Shown piece by piece: positions 1-9,610 of a stretch of 55,869 bases of DNA. The notes below the pieces were generated by a model. It did not search any database and had not been told where the DNA came from. It saw only the letters and a list, made by a program, of their open reading frames with translations. Numbering within the stretch: position 1 is the first letter of the stretch; each line of letters begins with the position of its first letter. The translations under genes were made by a program, and so were the position numbers. Origin of the DNA: Methanobacteriota archaeon (lineage in GTDB: Bacteria > Bacteroidota > Bacteroidia > Flavobacteriales_D > Sanyastnellaceae); assembly GCA_002723115.1 (NCBI GenBank), contig PBNL01000015.1, positions 1 to 55,869 of the forward strand, written 5' to 3'.

Positions 1-221
1 CTAAGAATTCAATGGCAGGAGTTATGGTGGGACTTTATGTTTTTGCAATGGCAGCGATGGCTTATCACTTGCAACATGGGTTTTCAAGTGCTTTCCAATC
101 ACTTGGGTTAAATCATCCGACGTATACACCCATCATTAAACAGCTAGGCACAGCATTTTGTATTCTCGTGCCACTTGCTTTCGCATCAATTCCACTTTTC
201 TTGTTCCTAAACGCTCAATAA
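1..221 (+). CDS. sdhC: Succinate dehydrogenase cytochrome b subunit, C-terminal part
   Basis: The reading frame is open from the left edge (codons from base 3), so only the last ~72 residues are seen. They form hydrophobic segments around a His-containing stretch ([16 protein letters not shown]), which matches the final transmembrane helices and haem-side loop of the Bacteroidota SdhC/FrdC membrane anchor. It would hold haem b and pass electrons from the SdhB iron-sulphur clusters to menaquinone in the inner membrane. The stop lies 4 bases before sdhA, and sdhB follows, so this is the usual sdhCAB operon. The true start is outside the window. Confidence 0.9.
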   Translation, partial: KNSMAGVMVGLYVFAMAAMAYHLQHGFSSAFQSLGLNHPTYTPIIKQLGTAFCILVPLAFASIPLFLFLNAQ

Positions 222-225
222 TCAC

Positions 226-2223
226 ATGTTGAATTCTAGAATACCTACTGGCCCAATAGAACAAAAGTGGGAGAAGCATAAAGGCGAGATTAAGCTAGTA
301 AATCCTGCAAACAAAAGACTCATTGATATAATAATTGTGGGATCTGGCCTTGCAGGGTCTTCAGCCGCTGCTTCCTTAGCAGAAATGGGTTATAATGTTA
401 AGGTTTTCTGTTTTCAAGATTCTCCAAGAAGAGCCCATTCTATAGCTGCCCAAGGAGGCATTAATGCCGCAAAAAATTATCAAAACGATGGAGATTCAAT
501 ATATCGGCTGTTTTATGATACAGTTAAAGGAGGAGACTACAGGTCAAGAGAGGCGAACGTCTATAGATTAGCGGAAGTTAGCGGAAGCATTATAGATCAG
601 TGTGTCGCACAAGGAGTGCCATTTGCGCGCGAGTATGGTGGCTTATTAGATAACCGTTCATTTGGCGGCGTACAAGTAAGTAGAACGTTCTATGCAAAAG
701 GACAAACAGGTCAGCAACTTCTTTTAGGTGCATATTCGGCGTTGTCGAGACAAATTTCAAAAGGAAAAATCGAACTTTTGAATCGCCATGAAATGATGGA
801 CGTTGTAGTTATTGATGGAAAAGCTAGAGGAATAATTGCTAGAAACCTAGTTACAGGAGAAATTCAAAGACATGGAGCTCATGCCGTCGTATTATGTACG
901 GGTGGTTATGGCAATGTTTTTTATCTCAGCACAAATGCGATGGGGTCTAATTCATCAGCAGCATGGAAGGCTCATAAGAGGGGAGCATATTTCGGAAATC
1001 CTAATTTTGTACAAATTCACCCTACTTGTATTCCAGTTAGTGGTCACTATCAAAGTAAACTAACATTAATGTCAGAATCTCTTCGTAATGACGGAAGGAT
1101 ATGGGTGCCTAAAAATCTAGATGATGCACAGGCAATAAGAAATGGCGAGTTAGGCCCAAATGACTTAGAAGAAAATCAAAGGGATTATTACCTGGAAAGA
1201 AGATATCCTGCTTTTGGAAATCTTGTGCCAAGAGATGTTGCTTCAAGAGCTGCAAAAGAGAGATGTGACGAGGGTTATGGTGTAAACAAAACCGGGCAAG
1301 CAGTATTTTTGGACTTTGCTTCTGCAATAGAAAGATATGGTAAAACAGAAGCGTCAACACGCAATTTGAAATCACCGACAAAGAGTCAGATAATTGAATT
1401 AGGTAAAGCGGTTGTTAAGTCTAAATATGGTAATTTGTTTGACATGTATCAGCAAATAACGGCAGACAACCCCTATGAAACTCCGATGAAAATTTACCCA
1501 GCGATTCACTATTCAATGGGTGGTATTTGGGTTGATTATAATTTAATGACAACAATACCTGGTTTATATGCTGCAGGAGAAGCTAATTTTTCTGATCATG
1601 GAGCAAATAGGTTAGGAGCCTCAGCTTTAATGCAAGGTCTAGCCGATGGATACTTTGTGTTGCCATATACAATAGGGGATTATTTAGCAGATGAAATCAG
1701 GACCGGACAAATCTCAACTGACACTATCGAATTTGAGCAAGCAGAGAATCAAGTTAAGGCTACGTTGGATAAATTAATAAACACCAATGGAGATATTCCT
1801 GTGGATGATTTTCATAGAAGGTTAGGTCTTATAATGTGGGAATATTGCGGGATGTCAAGGAATGAAAAAGGCTTAAAAAAAGCGATTATTTTGATAAAAA
1901 AACTTAGAGATGAGTTTTACTCTAACTTATATGTTCCAGGTGATGTAAATGATTTTAATCCTGAACTTGAAAAGGCGTATAGAGTTGCTGATTTCTTAGA
2001 ATTAGGAGAATTGATGTGTATTGATGCTTTAAACAGAAAAGAATCTTGTGGAGGACATTTTAGAGAAGAAAGTCAAACAGATGAAGGTGAAGCATTAAGA
2101 GACGATGATAATTATACATATGTTTCAGCATGGGAGTATAGAGGAGATCCTTCAGATCCAAAGCTCCATAAAGAGCTTCTGAAATATGATAATATCGAGG
2201 TAAAACAAAGAAGCTATAAATAA
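226..2223 (+). CDS. sdhA: Succinate dehydrogenase / fumarate reductase flavoprotein subunit
   Basis: The 665-residue protein oxidises succinate to fumarate with covalently bound FAD on the cytoplasmic face of complex II. The N-terminal Rossmann motif [10 protein letters not shown] is at about residues 39-48, and [11 protein letters not shown] contains the His that normally carries FAD. The substrate loop with HPTCIPVSG and the Arg of RNDGR is present. Near the C-terminal part of the FAD domain, GLYAAGEA and [14 protein letters not shown] are conserved. Length is normal for the Bacteroidota form. It starts 4 bases after sdhC, and sdhB starts 2 bases after its stop, so the three are surely co-transcribed. 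The start has no clear ribosome binding site, as is usual in this phylum. Confidence 0.97.
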   Translation: MLNSRIPTGPIEQKWEKHKGEIKLVNPANKRLIDIIIVGSGLAGSSAAASLAEMGYNVKVFCFQDSPRRAHSIAAQGGINAAKNYQNDGDSIYRLFYDTVKGGDYRSREANVYRLAEVSGSIIDQCVAQGVPFAREYGGLLDNRSFGGVQVSRTFYAKGQTGQQLLLGAYSALSRQISKGKIELLNRHEMMDVVVIDGKARGIIARNLVTGEIQRHGAHAVVLCTGGYGNVFYLSTNAMGSNSSAAWKAHKRGAYFGNPNFVQIHPTCIPVSGHYQSKLTLMSESLRNDGRIWVPKNLDDAQAIRNGELGPNDLEENQRDYYLERRYPAFGNLVPRDVASRAAKERCDEGYGVNKTGQAVFLDFASAIERYGKTEASTRNLKSPTKSQIIELGKAVVKSKYGNLFDMYQQITADNPYETPMKIYPAIHYSMGGIWVDYNLMTTIPGLYAAGEANFSDHGANRLGASALMQGLADGYFVLPYTIGDYLADEIRTGQISTDTIEFEQAENQVKATLDKLINTNGDIPVDDFHRRLGLIMWEYCGMSRNEKGLKKAIILIKKLRDEFYSNLYVPGDVNDFNPELEKAYRVADFLELGELMCIDALNRKESCGGHFREESQTDEGEALRDDDNYTYVSAWEYRGDPSDPKLHKELLKYDNIEVKQRSYK

Positions 2224-2225
2224 AA

Positions 2226-2969
2226 ATGCAATTTACTCTCAAGGTTTGGCGTCAGAAGTCTCAAAGTTCTAAAGGTGCAATAGAAACTTATCATTTATCT
2301 GATATATCTGAAGACATGTCTTTTTTAGAGATGTTTGATGTTTTAAATGATAAGTTAATAAGAGACAAAAAAGATCCGATTGCTTTTGATCATGATTGCC
2401 GTGAAGGTATTTGCGGCATGTGCTCTATGTTTATTAATGGAGAAGCTCATGGACCGGGGCGAAATGTCACAACTTGTCAGTTACATATGCGATCTTTTAA
2501 AGACGGCGACACAATATATGTTGAACCATGGCGCTCGTCAGCCTTTCCAATAGTTAAAGACTTAACTGTTGATAGGTCGGCTTTTGATAGAATTATCCAA
2601 TCTGGAGGTTATGTTAGTGTTAATACCTCGGGGGCGACTCAAGACGCTAACGCGATTCCTATTCCTAAGGAAGATGCTGACTCCGCGTTCGACGCAGCCA
2701 CTTGTATAGGATGTGGTGCTTGTGTTGCAACATGTAAAAATTCTTCAGCTATGTTGTTTGTATCTGCTAAGGTGAGTCAACTTTCACTATTGCCTCAAGG
2801 ACAAACAGAAGCAAACAATAGAGTTCAAAGAATGGTAAATCAAATGGATGCTGAAGGGTTTGGTAACTGCACAAACACAGGAGCATGTGAGGTTGAATGT
2901 CCCAAAGGGATCAGCCTAACAAACATAGCTCGTATGAATAGAGACTTCCTTAAATCGTCTATGGGTTAA
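2226..2969 (+). CDS. sdhB: Succinate dehydrogenase iron-sulphur subunit
   Basis: The 247-residue subunit carries electrons from SdhA FAD to the membrane quinone site. The N-terminal ferredoxin fold has the [2Fe-2S] ligands in [13 protein letters not shown] plus a later Cys in VTTCQ. The C-terminal part has [13 protein letters not shown] and [15 protein letters not shown], which supply the other two clusters ([4Fe-4S] and [3Fe-4S]). It is the last gene of sdhCAB. After its stop there are 57 bases before the next gene, which has its own promoter box. Confidence 0.97.
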   Translation: MQFTLKVWRQKSQSSKGAIETYHLSDISEDMSFLEMFDVLNDKLIRDKKDPIAFDHDCREGICGMCSMFINGEAHGPGRNVTTCQLHMRSFKDGDTIYVEPWRSSAFPIVKDLTVDRSAFDRIIQSGGYVSVNTSGATQDANAIPIPKEDADSAFDAATCIGCGACVATCKNSSAMLFVSAKVSQLSLLPQGQTEANNRVQRMVNQMDAEGFGNCTNTGACEVECPKGISLTNIARMNRDFLKSSMG

Positions 2970-3014
2970 GAAGATAACTTTTGTTATTTGCTTAAGATCT
3001 AATGATTTGTGGCA

Positions 3015-3022
3015 TAAACTTG
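3015..3022 (+). promoter_or_regulatory. -7 box (TAAACTTG) of the metal-binding protein gene
   Basis: TAAACTTG differs by one base from the Bacteroidota -7 consensus TAnnTTTG. Only four bases (CACC) separate it from the ATG, so transcription should start at or next to the start codon. Confidence 0.55.
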
Positions 3023-3026
3023 CACC

Positions 3027-3407
3027 ATGAAAAACCTAGCCCTCATCTTTTTTGCTTTGTTTATCTCAGCAAATGTTCAAGCCCAAAAAAAGGCAGATAT
3101 CACCTTCGCAGTTAGTGCAGCATGTGGGATGTGTGAGGATAGAATCGAACAAGCTTACGATGTTAAAGGCATTGTATCTGCTGACTATGATTTAGAGTCA
3201 AAAATGCTTCACGCAGTATACAAGACGAAGGTGTTTCCCAATGTACTTGACGTGCACAAAATCGCTGCAAATGTTGGCCATGACACAGAAATGGTAAAGG
3301 CAACAGACGAGGTGTACAACAATCTCCACGGTTGCTGTAAATACCGAGACGGCGCGAAAAAATGCACAGGAGATAACGACCAAGACCACGATCACGACAA
3401 CGATTAA
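3027..3407 (+). CDS. Secreted heavy-metal-associated (HMA) domain protein
   Basis: This 126-residue protein has a signal peptide (MKNLALIFFALFISANVQAQ), so it is exported to the periplasm. The mature part begins with an HMA-type fold carrying Cys33 and Cys36 (ACGMCED), the usual CxxC pair for Cu(I), Zn or Hg. A second cysteine pair (GCCKY) and a His/Asp-rich tail (DQDHDHDND) add possible metal ligands. It starts 57 bases after sdhB behind its own promoter box. A TonB-dependent receptor begins 3 bases after its stop, so the pair is likely one operon. I infer a periplasmic metal carrier or buffer working with that receptor; the metal is not determined, copper being the first guess. Confidence 0.8.
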   Translation: MKNLALIFFALFISANVQAQKKADITFAVSAACGMCEDRIEQAYDVKGIVSADYDLESKMLHAVYKTKVFPNVLDVHKIAANVGHDTEMVKATDEVYNNLHGCCKYRDGAKKCTGDNDQDHDHDND

Positions 3408-3410
3408 CTA

Positions 3411-5801
3411 GTGAATTTTAAGGCTGGTATATTTCTTTTTTGTGTTTTATTGGGTACATCAGCTCTTGCCCAAAACACAATCAAAGGCAAGGTCTTTACT
3501 CCTGAATCTCAAGCTGGTCACAATCACGCTTCAGGAGCACATCAAGGAGAAGAGCAATTCATTCCTCTACCTGGTGCAACTGTAATTTGGAAGGGCACAC
3601 GTTCAGGGACAATGACGGATGCTCACGGATTTTTTAAGCTTCCTGCAATGAATCAAGGAGACACCCTGCAAGTGAGTATGGTGGGTTATGAGACTGTGGG
3701 CTTAGTATATAAAGGACAGAAGTACGTAGAGATTCCATTAAGACAAGGTGTTGAAATCGATGCTGCAGAAGTAGATGGAACAAGGAAGTCTACTTCAATT
3801 TCACTTCTTGACCCACTCAACGTTCAGCAATTAAATAGAAAAGAATTGGCAAAGGCAGCTTGCTGTAAACTCAGCTCAGCTTTTGAAACAAACGCTTCTG
3901 TTGATGCCTCATTTACCGATGCGGTTACGGGAACTCGCCAAATCAGAATGCTAGGCCTTGACGGCAAATTCTCTCAAATCTTAGTTGACAATCTCCCAGG
4001 ACCAAGAGGGTTAAATGTCATTCAGGGACTTAATTTCATTCCAGGTCCTTGGATAGACGGAATAGCAATTTCCAAGGGTACAGGGTCAGTCACAAATGGT
4101 TATGAAAGCATAACAGGCCAAATCAACGTTGCAATGCGCAACCCTGAAAATGCGGAACCACTTCACATAAATGTGTACGCCTCGGGTGACGGCAGAACGG
4201 AGTGGAACCACGTGAGCAGCCATAAGATTAATAGAAAATGGTCTACAGCTCTATTGTCACACGCTGAAAACGCATCTCAACTCAATGATAGAAACTTCGA
4301 CAGTTTCCTAGACACGCCGTTGAAACGAGATATTGTTCTACGCAATGAATGGAAGTACTCGGGAGATAGAGGTATTAGAGGGGAATACAGTATTACTGGA
4401 GTTAGAATGAATCACATGGCTGGTCAAAAGGCTGTATTCGACAGTTCTTCCACAAATCCGTTTGGGCTTTATCAAGACTTACTACAAACAGACACAACTG
4501 GTAATTGGTCTGCTGCAACTAAGATTGACAGAGTAGAGGCCTCTGCAAAAACTGGATATGTATTTCCTGGGAAAGAATGGCAATCGATAGGAACTCAGTT
4601 TTATGGCTCATATCATAGTCATGAACATCGATTTGGAATAAGAAGTTACGAGGGTATAGAAAAATTCTTTAGAGGCAATGTTCTGTTGTCAAGCATAATT
4701 GGAAATACTGACCACAAGTTCACAACAGGGGCAAGTTTCTTGTACGATGATTTTTATGAGTATGGAAATTGGGGGAATGTGCCAGGAGATGAAGAACCAA
4801 TGTTTGAATCAAGGACTAGAACTGAAGTAGTTCCTGGGGCATTCTTCGAATACACCTGGACGGCAAATGAAAGACTGGTAGCTGTAGCTGGTTTGCGTGG
4901 CGATTTCCACAACTTATACGGAGCATTTGCCTCTCCGAGGTTACACATCAGATACTGCATTCTAGAAGAGACATCTATTAAGTTAGTTGCAGGTCGAGGT
5001 TTCAGAACGGCAAATGTTTTGATGGAGCAAATAGGTTCTTGGGCAAGCAATAGAAAATGGTATATTCAGGACGACTTGCAACCTGAGATTGCTACAAACT
5101 TGGGATTAAATCTTGTGTCAAAGTTTAAACTAAACTCTAGGGATGCATCGCTTTCACTAGACGGATACTATACCGATTTCGATAACAGAGTCGTAATTGA
5201 TTTATATGCTTCATCAGGACATGTTGAAGTGTATAATCTTAGCACTTCTGATGATAGGGGTGATTCAAGATCAATAACAGTTCAAGCTGAATTCGATTGG
5301 TCTGTACATAGGAGACTTGATGTAAGAACAGCATACAGGTGGGTTGATGCTAGGACAGTTTATATGGACTTTTCTAACCCAAACCAATTGCGTCAAGATC
5401 CATTTATTGCAAAGCATAGAGCTTTTACCCAGTGGAGTTATGCAAGCAAGCCAAAGTCAGAGGGACAACAGCTTAGAATAGATGGAGTACTTCAGTGGGT
5501 AGGGCCACAAGAGTTGCCTGATAACATGATAGACTCTCCATATCATCCAACAACAACCCCATCATTTACTCAGGCAAACCTTCAGGTAAGTCAAACCTTC
5601 AAGGACAACTTCGAGCTCTATGTTGGGGTAGAAAACATTTTCAATGTTGTTCACGAAAACCCAATTGTTGGAGCTATCCAAACTATAGAGGGACCTGAGG
5701 TTGACATGAATGCATTTGATGCAAGCTTGGTGTACGGACCTATTTTTGGCCGCATGACTTATGTAGGACTTAGGTGGACTCTTGGGGCTGCCAAGAGCTA
5801 G
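3411..5801 (+). CDS. TonB-dependent receptor, probably for a metal ion or metal chelate
   Basis: This is a 796-residue outer-membrane receptor starting with GTG. After the signal peptide comes a carboxypeptidase-regulatory-like domain (about residues 23-110) interrupted by a His-rich insert (AGHNHASGAHQ), then the plug domain (TRQIRMLGLDGKFSQILVDN and GSVTNGYESITGQINV) and a long C-terminal beta barrel that ends on an aromatic-rich strand (YVGLRWTL). A Cys pair (KAACCKLSS) precedes the plug. The gene follows the HMA protein by 3 bases. The His-rich insert and the HMA partner point to metal uptake; no siderophore genes are nearby. The 3' end overlaps the convergent miaE by 4 bases. Confidence 0.88.
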   Translation: MNFKAGIFLFCVLLGTSALAQNTIKGKVFTPESQAGHNHASGAHQGEEQFIPLPGATVIWKGTRSGTMTDAHGFFKLPAMNQGDTLQVSMVGYETVGLVYKGQKYVEIPLRQGVEIDAAEVDGTRKSTSISLLDPLNVQQLNRKELAKAACCKLSSAFETNASVDASFTDAVTGTRQIRMLGLDGKFSQILVDNLPGPRGLNVIQGLNFIPGPWIDGIAISKGTGSVTNGYESITGQINVAMRNPENAEPLHINVYASGDGRTEWNHVSSHKINRKWSTALLSHAENASQLNDRNFDSFLDTPLKRDIVLRNEWKYSGDRGIRGEYSITGVRMNHMAGQKAVFDSSSTNPFGLYQDLLQTDTTGNWSAATKIDRVEASAKTGYVFPGKEWQSIGTQFYGSYHSHEHRFGIRSYEGIEKFFRGNVLLSSIIGNTDHKFTTGASFLYDDFYEYGNWGNVPGDEEPMFESRTRTEVVPGAFFEYTWTANERLVAVAGLRGDFHNLYGAFASPRLHIRYCILEETSIKLVAGRGFRTANVLMEQIGSWASNRKWYIQDDLQPEIATNLGLNLVSKFKLNSRDASLSLDGYYTDFDNRVVIDLYASSGHVEVYNLSTSDDRGDSRSITVQAEFDWSVHRRLDVRTAYRWVDARTVYMDFSNPNQLRQDPFIAKHRAFTQWSYASKPKSEGQQLRIDGVLQWVGPQELPDNMIDSPYHPTTTPSFTQANLQVSQTFKDNFELYVGVENIFNVVHENPIVGAIQTIEGPEVDMNAFDASLVYGPIFGRMTYVGLRWTLGAAKS

Positions 5802-6412
5802 CCGTGCATGGTCTCATCCACGCCGTACTTCTTTATGATTTCACCCTCGTAATCGAGGAAGTCCTGCCATCTTTTATCGACGTCGATGTCGCTACCATAC
5901 TTTCTGGCAAAACCTAAGAAAGTCGTGTAGTGATGTGCTTCAGAAATCATTAGCTCACGATAGAACGCCACTAACTCGGGATCCTCTAGCTTCTCTGTCA
6001 ATAGTCTGAACCTTTCACAACTCCTAGCTTCGATCATCGCTGAAAATAGCATTCGGTTTACTAGTTGGTTTTCCTTTGATCCTCCACCAACTAAAATGTA
6101 TTTAGCTAGTTCACCCACATAGCTGTCCTTATGCTCGTATTGCAGCGTCATACCTCTTTCGCGGATCTTTTCTACAACCATCTGAAAGTGTTCCATTTCT
6201 TCGATGGCAATTTTAGTCAGCTCCTCTACCAAATCTGCATGCATGGGATATTTAGTGAGTGTGCTGATTGCATTAAGTGCGGCCTTTTGCTCACACCAAG
6301 CGTGGTCACTAAGAACGGCTTCGAGATTGTTCTCGCACAACGTTACCCACCTCTCATCGGTAGCAAGTCGAAGTCCAAGTAGGACGCTTTTGGCTTTTTC
6401 GTACTTTGACAT
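5798..6412 (-). CDS. miaE: tRNA-(ms2io6A37) hydroxylase, MiaE-like
   Basis: This 204-residue protein is a ferritin-like di-iron monooxygenase. In the family, MiaE hydroxylates the isopentenyl group on 2-methylthio-N6-isopentenyl-A37 of tRNAs reading U-initial codons, using O2. The repeated carboxylate/His ligand sets are visible: EEMEHFQ in the first half and EARSCERF plus SEAHHYTTF in the second. Length is typical of the family. Its start is 1 base from the stop of the upstream methyltransferase gene, so the two RNA-modification genes form an operon. It is tail to tail with the TonB receptor, with overlapping stops. Confidence 0.88.
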   Translation of the reverse strand: MSKYEKAKSVLLGLRLATDERWVTLCENNLEAVLSDHAWCEQKAALNAISTLTKYPMHADLVEELTKIAIEEMEHFQMVVEKIRERGMTLQYEHKDSYVGELAKYILVGGGSKENQLVNRMLFSAMIEARSCERFRLLTEKLEDPELVAFYRELMISEAHHYTTFLGFARKYGSDIDVDKRWQDFLDYEGEIIKKYGVDETMHG

Positions 6413-6413
6413 C

Positions 6414-7286
6414 TTAAAGCTCTATTCTAATTAATGATCCTGTAGACAGAAGATGACCATCCTTTCCTGGTAAGCAAAGTTCGCCGCTGGTAAGTTTAGC
6501 CTTAGGAAGAACACGACGCCAAAGCGTTTCTAAAGAAGTGGGCGGAATTCCAGAATAGGTGTTCATCACAATAAATCCTCCTGGTTCAACAACCTCCGCT
6601 ACAAGCTCAACAATTTCCTCCAAATGATTGTCAAGTTTCCATTTTTCATGTTTAGGACCAAGCCCCCATGTTGGTGGATCTAGCACTACCGCTTTGTATT
6701 TATTCCCTCGTTTCACTTCTCGTTTCAAAAACTTCAGTGCATCCTCAACAACCCAACGTATCCCATCAAGCCCACTTAGCTCCATATTAATTCTAGTCCA
6801 ATCAATCACCTGCCTAATGGCATCAACATGAGTGACATCTGCTCCAGCGGATTTGGCCGCTAGACTAGCGCCGCCTGTGTAAGCAAAAAGATTCAATAAC
6901 CTCTCACCTTCTTGGATTTTGCCTGCGATATACTCCCAGTTAGCTGCTTGCTCTGGGAATACTCCAACATGTTTGAAATTCGTCATCTCAAGCTGAAACT
7001 TGAGCTTCAAATGAGAGTGCTCTGGTGAAGAATATTCAAGATGCCATTTTTGTGGAATAGAACTCTTGTTCTGCCAAAAGCCTTTCTTTTTGCCTGTTGG
7101 CTCAAAGCTTGCATCTGCCTTGTCCCATTTTTTATAATCTAAAGCCTTAGGCCAAACCGCACCCGGCTCAGGCCTGTCGAGCACATATCCAGAGAATTGT
7201 TCAAGCTTGGACCCATCGCCTGAATCGATTAACTCGTAATTGTTCCAAGTATCTGCGATAAATCGTATTGATTTGTGTGAAGTCAT
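6414..7286 (-). CDS. Class I SAM-dependent methyltransferase, RlmI-like
   Basis: The frame is open to 7406, but I choose the ATG at 7286 (MTSHKSIRF, 290 residues) because it lies just after a promoter-like box and outside the divergent rnr gene. The SAM-binding region has LNLFAYTGGASL (motif I), an acidic strand end (THVDA), and LDPPTWG (motif IV) typical of the RlmI/RlmK rRNA cytosine methyltransferases. The N-terminal part matches Bacteroidota proteins annotated as SAM-dependent methyltransferases. The target, probably rRNA, cannot be told from sequence. It is followed directly by miaE. Confidence 0.82.
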   Translation of the reverse strand: MTSHKSIRFIADTWNNYELIDSGDGSKLEQFSGYVLDRPEPGAVWPKALDYKKWDKADASFEPTGKKKGFWQNKSSIPQKWHLEYSSPEHSHLKLKFQLEMTNFKHVGVFPEQAANWEYIAGKIQEGERLLNLFAYTGGASLAAKSAGADVTHVDAIRQVIDWTRINMELSGLDGIRWVVEDALKFLKREVKRGNKYKAVVLDPPTWGLGPKHEKWKLDNHLEEIVELVAEVVEPGGFIVMNTYSGIPPTSLETLWRRVLPKAKLTSGELCLPGKDGHLLSTGSLIRIEL

Positions 7287-7294
7287 TTCGATTG

Positions 7295-7302
7295 CAAAGT
7301 TC
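7295..7302 (-). promoter_or_regulatory. -7 box (GAACTTTG) of the methyltransferase-miaE operon
   Basis: On the minus strand this reads GAACTTTG, a partial match to TAnnTTTG, 8 bases before the ATG at 7286. It is one arm of a perfect 7-bp inverted repeat shared with the rnr promoter. Confidence 0.45.
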
Positions 7303-7304
7303 GT

Positions 7305-7312
7305 TAACTTTG
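7305..7312 (+). promoter_or_regulatory. -7 box (TAACTTTG) of rnr
   Basis: This is an exact match to TAnnTTTG, 9 bases before the rnr ATG. It is the other arm of the inverted repeat CAAAGTT-cgtt-AACTTTG, so the two divergent promoters stand back to back within 18 bases. Confidence 0.6.
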
Positions 7313-7321
7313 GCTTGTTAT

Positions 7322-9508
7322 ATGGCAAGAAATAAAAAGAGGTCAAGCGGTAGAGGTTCAAAAGGACAGAGGGGTAAGCATAGCATTGCACAATCAGGCC
7401 CGCCAAAAAATCTTCGCAAATCGATTTTAGACGTATTCAGGATCAAGCCTGGGAAACCGTTAAATCACAAGCAGGTTTCATCAGCGTTGGGGATACTCAA
7501 TCACGAAGTTCGAAGGCTTATCATGGAGCTATTGAATGAGTTGGCAGAGCAAGAGAAGTTAGTCGATTTGGGTCGTGGAAAATTCAAACTGAACGCACAG
7601 CAGGTAGAGGCCGCAGAGGGGACGATTCAGATTACGAGGTTTGGTCGAGGCTTTGTTATGATGCCTGATGGAAATGAAATCAAGTTGGCAAAATGCGCGA
7701 CGGGAAGTGCTTTTTGGGGAGATACTGTGGTCGTTGAGTGGGCATCCTTTGGCAGGAAGACTGTTCCTTTTGTGAGCAAAATTTCTAAGCGCATGAGAGA
7801 GGTGTATGTTGTAATTATCGAGCAGATAAAGGACTATGCTTTTGGCCATCCGACAGACCCCAAACTCCACGAAAGCTTTTTCATTCCTCCACAAAACCTA
7901 CATGGCGCCATTGAGGGGGACAAGGTGCTTTTAGAGATGGTAAGCTGGGACAGAAATGATGACAGTCCAGTTGGAAACGTCACTCGAGTACTAGGCCAAG
8001 AGGGGGACAACGACGTGGAGATGCACGCGATACTTGCTGAGTTTGGTCTTCCCCTAGAATTCCCTCAAGAGGTTCTGGACGAAGCTGCAACGTTCAGTTC
8101 AGGTGATTTAGACCCTAAAGAAATCAAGAAGCGCAGAGACATGCGCGACGTTCTCACCATGACTATTGACCCAGTCGATGCTAAAGATTTTGACGATGCA
8201 CTAAGTATGCGAAAGCTTAAAAATGGCAATTGGGAGATAGGCATTCATATTGCTGATGTAAGCCATTATGTCAAGCCAGGGACAGCAATTGATAAGGAAG
8301 CGATAAGCAGGGCAACTTCTGTTTACCTAGTCGATAGAACGATCCCAATGCTCCCTGAAATCCTCTCAAACGATCTCTGCTCTCTCAGGCCAAACGAAGA
8401 CAAGTACGCCTTTAGCGTAGTCTTTGAAATGAATGAACATGCTGAGGTTGTGAAGGAATGGTTTGGGCGAACAGTCATTCATTCTGACAGAAGATTTGCA
8501 TATGAGGATGCACAAGAGCGCCTTGAAACGGGCAAGGGTGATTACGCAGAAGAGCTTCAGGCTTTTTTTAAACTAGCATCCAAACTCAGGGACAATAGAT
8601 TCAAGAATGGAGGCATAGATTTTAATACTGAAGAGGTGCGATTTGAACTCGACGAGGATGGAAAGCCATTGCGAGTTAAGATCAAACGAATGAAGGAGGC
8701 GAATAAGCTCATTGAGGATTTCATGCTCCTTGCAAACGTAAGAGTAGCACGTTTCTTAGCTAAACTTCACCCGGACAAACACGTTCCTACAAGAATAAGC
8801 GTCTATAGAATTCACGACAAGCCAGACCCAGAAAAACTCAGGTCACTAAGAGTTTTTGTAGCGCGCTTGGGATGCGAAATGGCCAAACCAACTAAGGGCA
8901 ATTCAGAATCCTTAATCAGAGACTTGCTAGTTTCCACCAAGGACACCCCAATTGAGGAGACTGTGAAAACCATGGCGATTAGATCTATGGCTAAGGCAGA
9001 ATATAACACTGAGAATATCGGCCACTATGGTTTGGCCTTTCCCTACTACACCCACTTTACTTCTCCAATCAGACGTTATCCAGATGTGCTAGTACACCGC
9101 CTTCTTCAACAGTATTTAGATGGTGCTAAGAATGCAAACCAAGAGGAATTAGACATGCGTTGTCACCACAGCGGCATTATGGAGAAACGCGCTGCAGAAG
9201 CGGAAAGAGCAAGCATCAAGTATAAGCAAGTGGAATTTCTTATGACTCGCATAGGCGAAACCTTCAGGGGAATCGTATCAGGCGCTGTTCCCCGAGGTCT
9301 TTTCGTTGAAATTGTAGAAAACAAATGCGAAGGATTTGTGCCAAAAGAAGCGTTCCCAAACGATCATTGGGTCTTCGATGAAGACAGGCTTGGCTTCGAA
9401 GCGATGCGTTCAGGAGAGATGATTGCATTAGGCGATGAGGTCACAATTGCAGTAGCATCTGCCGACCTATTAAAACGTCAACTAGAGTTTGAGATTATAG
9501 TGAAATAA
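7322..9508 (+). CDS. rnr: Ribonuclease R
   Basis: The 728-residue protein is a 3'-5' exoribonuclease of the RNB family that degrades structured RNA and rRNA. I take MARNKKRSS as the start because it follows the promoter and is lysine-rich as in the family; the frame also reads from 7268. The order is a basic N terminus, a winged-helix region (HKQVSSALGI), cold-shock domains, the RNB catalytic domain with TIDPVDAKDFDDALS (metal-binding Asp residues), and a C-terminal S1 domain (GIVSGAVPRGLFVEI). Length is normal. A tRNA gene with its own promoter follows by 21 bases. Confidence 0.96.
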   Translation: MARNKKRSSGRGSKGQRGKHSIAQSGPPKNLRKSILDVFRIKPGKPLNHKQVSSALGILNHEVRRLIMELLNELAEQEKLVDLGRGKFKLNAQQVEAAEGTIQITRFGRGFVMMPDGNEIKLAKCATGSAFWGDTVVVEWASFGRKTVPFVSKISKRMREVYVVIIEQIKDYAFGHPTDPKLHESFFIPPQNLHGAIEGDKVLLEMVSWDRNDDSPVGNVTRVLGQEGDNDVEMHAILAEFGLPLEFPQEVLDEAATFSSGDLDPKEIKKRRDMRDVLTMTIDPVDAKDFDDALSMRKLKNGNWEIGIHIADVSHYVKPGTAIDKEAISRATSVYLVDRTIPMLPEILSNDLCSLRPNEDKYAFSVVFEMNEHAEVVKEWFGRTVIHSDRRFAYEDAQERLETGKGDYAEELQAFFKLASKLRDNRFKNGGIDFNTEEVRFELDEDGKPLRVKIKRMKEANKLIEDFMLLANVRVARFLAKLHPDKHVPTRISVYRIHDKPDPEKLRSLRVFVARLGCEMAKPTKGNSESLIRDLLVSTKDTPIEETVKTMAIRSMAKAEYNTENIGHYGLAFPYYTHFTSPIRRYPDVLVHRLLQQYLDGAKNANQEELDMRCHHSGIMEKRAAEAERASIKYKQVEFLMTRIGETFRGIVSGAVPRGLFVEIVENKCEGFVPKEAFPNDHWVFDEDRLGFEAMRSGEMIALGDEVTIAVASADLLKRQLEFEIIVK

Positions 9509-9512
9509 TCTG

Positions 9513-9520
9513 TACTTTTG
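9513..9520 (+). promoter_or_regulatory. -7 box (TACTTTTG) of the tRNA(CAU) gene
   Basis: Exact TAnnTTTG match 9 bases before the mature tRNA 5' end, and just after the rnr stop. Confidence 0.55.
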
Positions 9521-9529
9521 CCGTCCCTT

Positions 9530-9605
9530 GCGCTTGTAGCTCAGTGGTTAGAGCAGTGGACTCATAATCCATTGGTCGTAGGTTCAAGTCCTACCAGGCG
9601 CACCA
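9530..9605 (+). tRNA. tRNA with CAU anticodon (tRNA-Ile2 or elongator tRNA-Met)
   Basis: A full cloverleaf can be drawn: acceptor GCGCTTG pairs with CAGGCGC, the D arm is GCTC/GAGC, the anticodon stem GTGGA/TCCAT encloses loop CTCATAA (anticodon CAT), and the T arm is GTAGG/CCTAC. The discriminator is A9602 and CCA (9603-9605) is encoded, unlike the other two tRNAs here. The short D loop (AGTGGTTA), the TTGGTCG variable region and the TTCAAGT T loop resemble E. coli tRNA-Ile2, whose CAU becomes lysidine-AU; elongator Met remains possible. No initiator features are seen. Confidence 0.9.
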
Positions 9606-9610
9606 AATAA

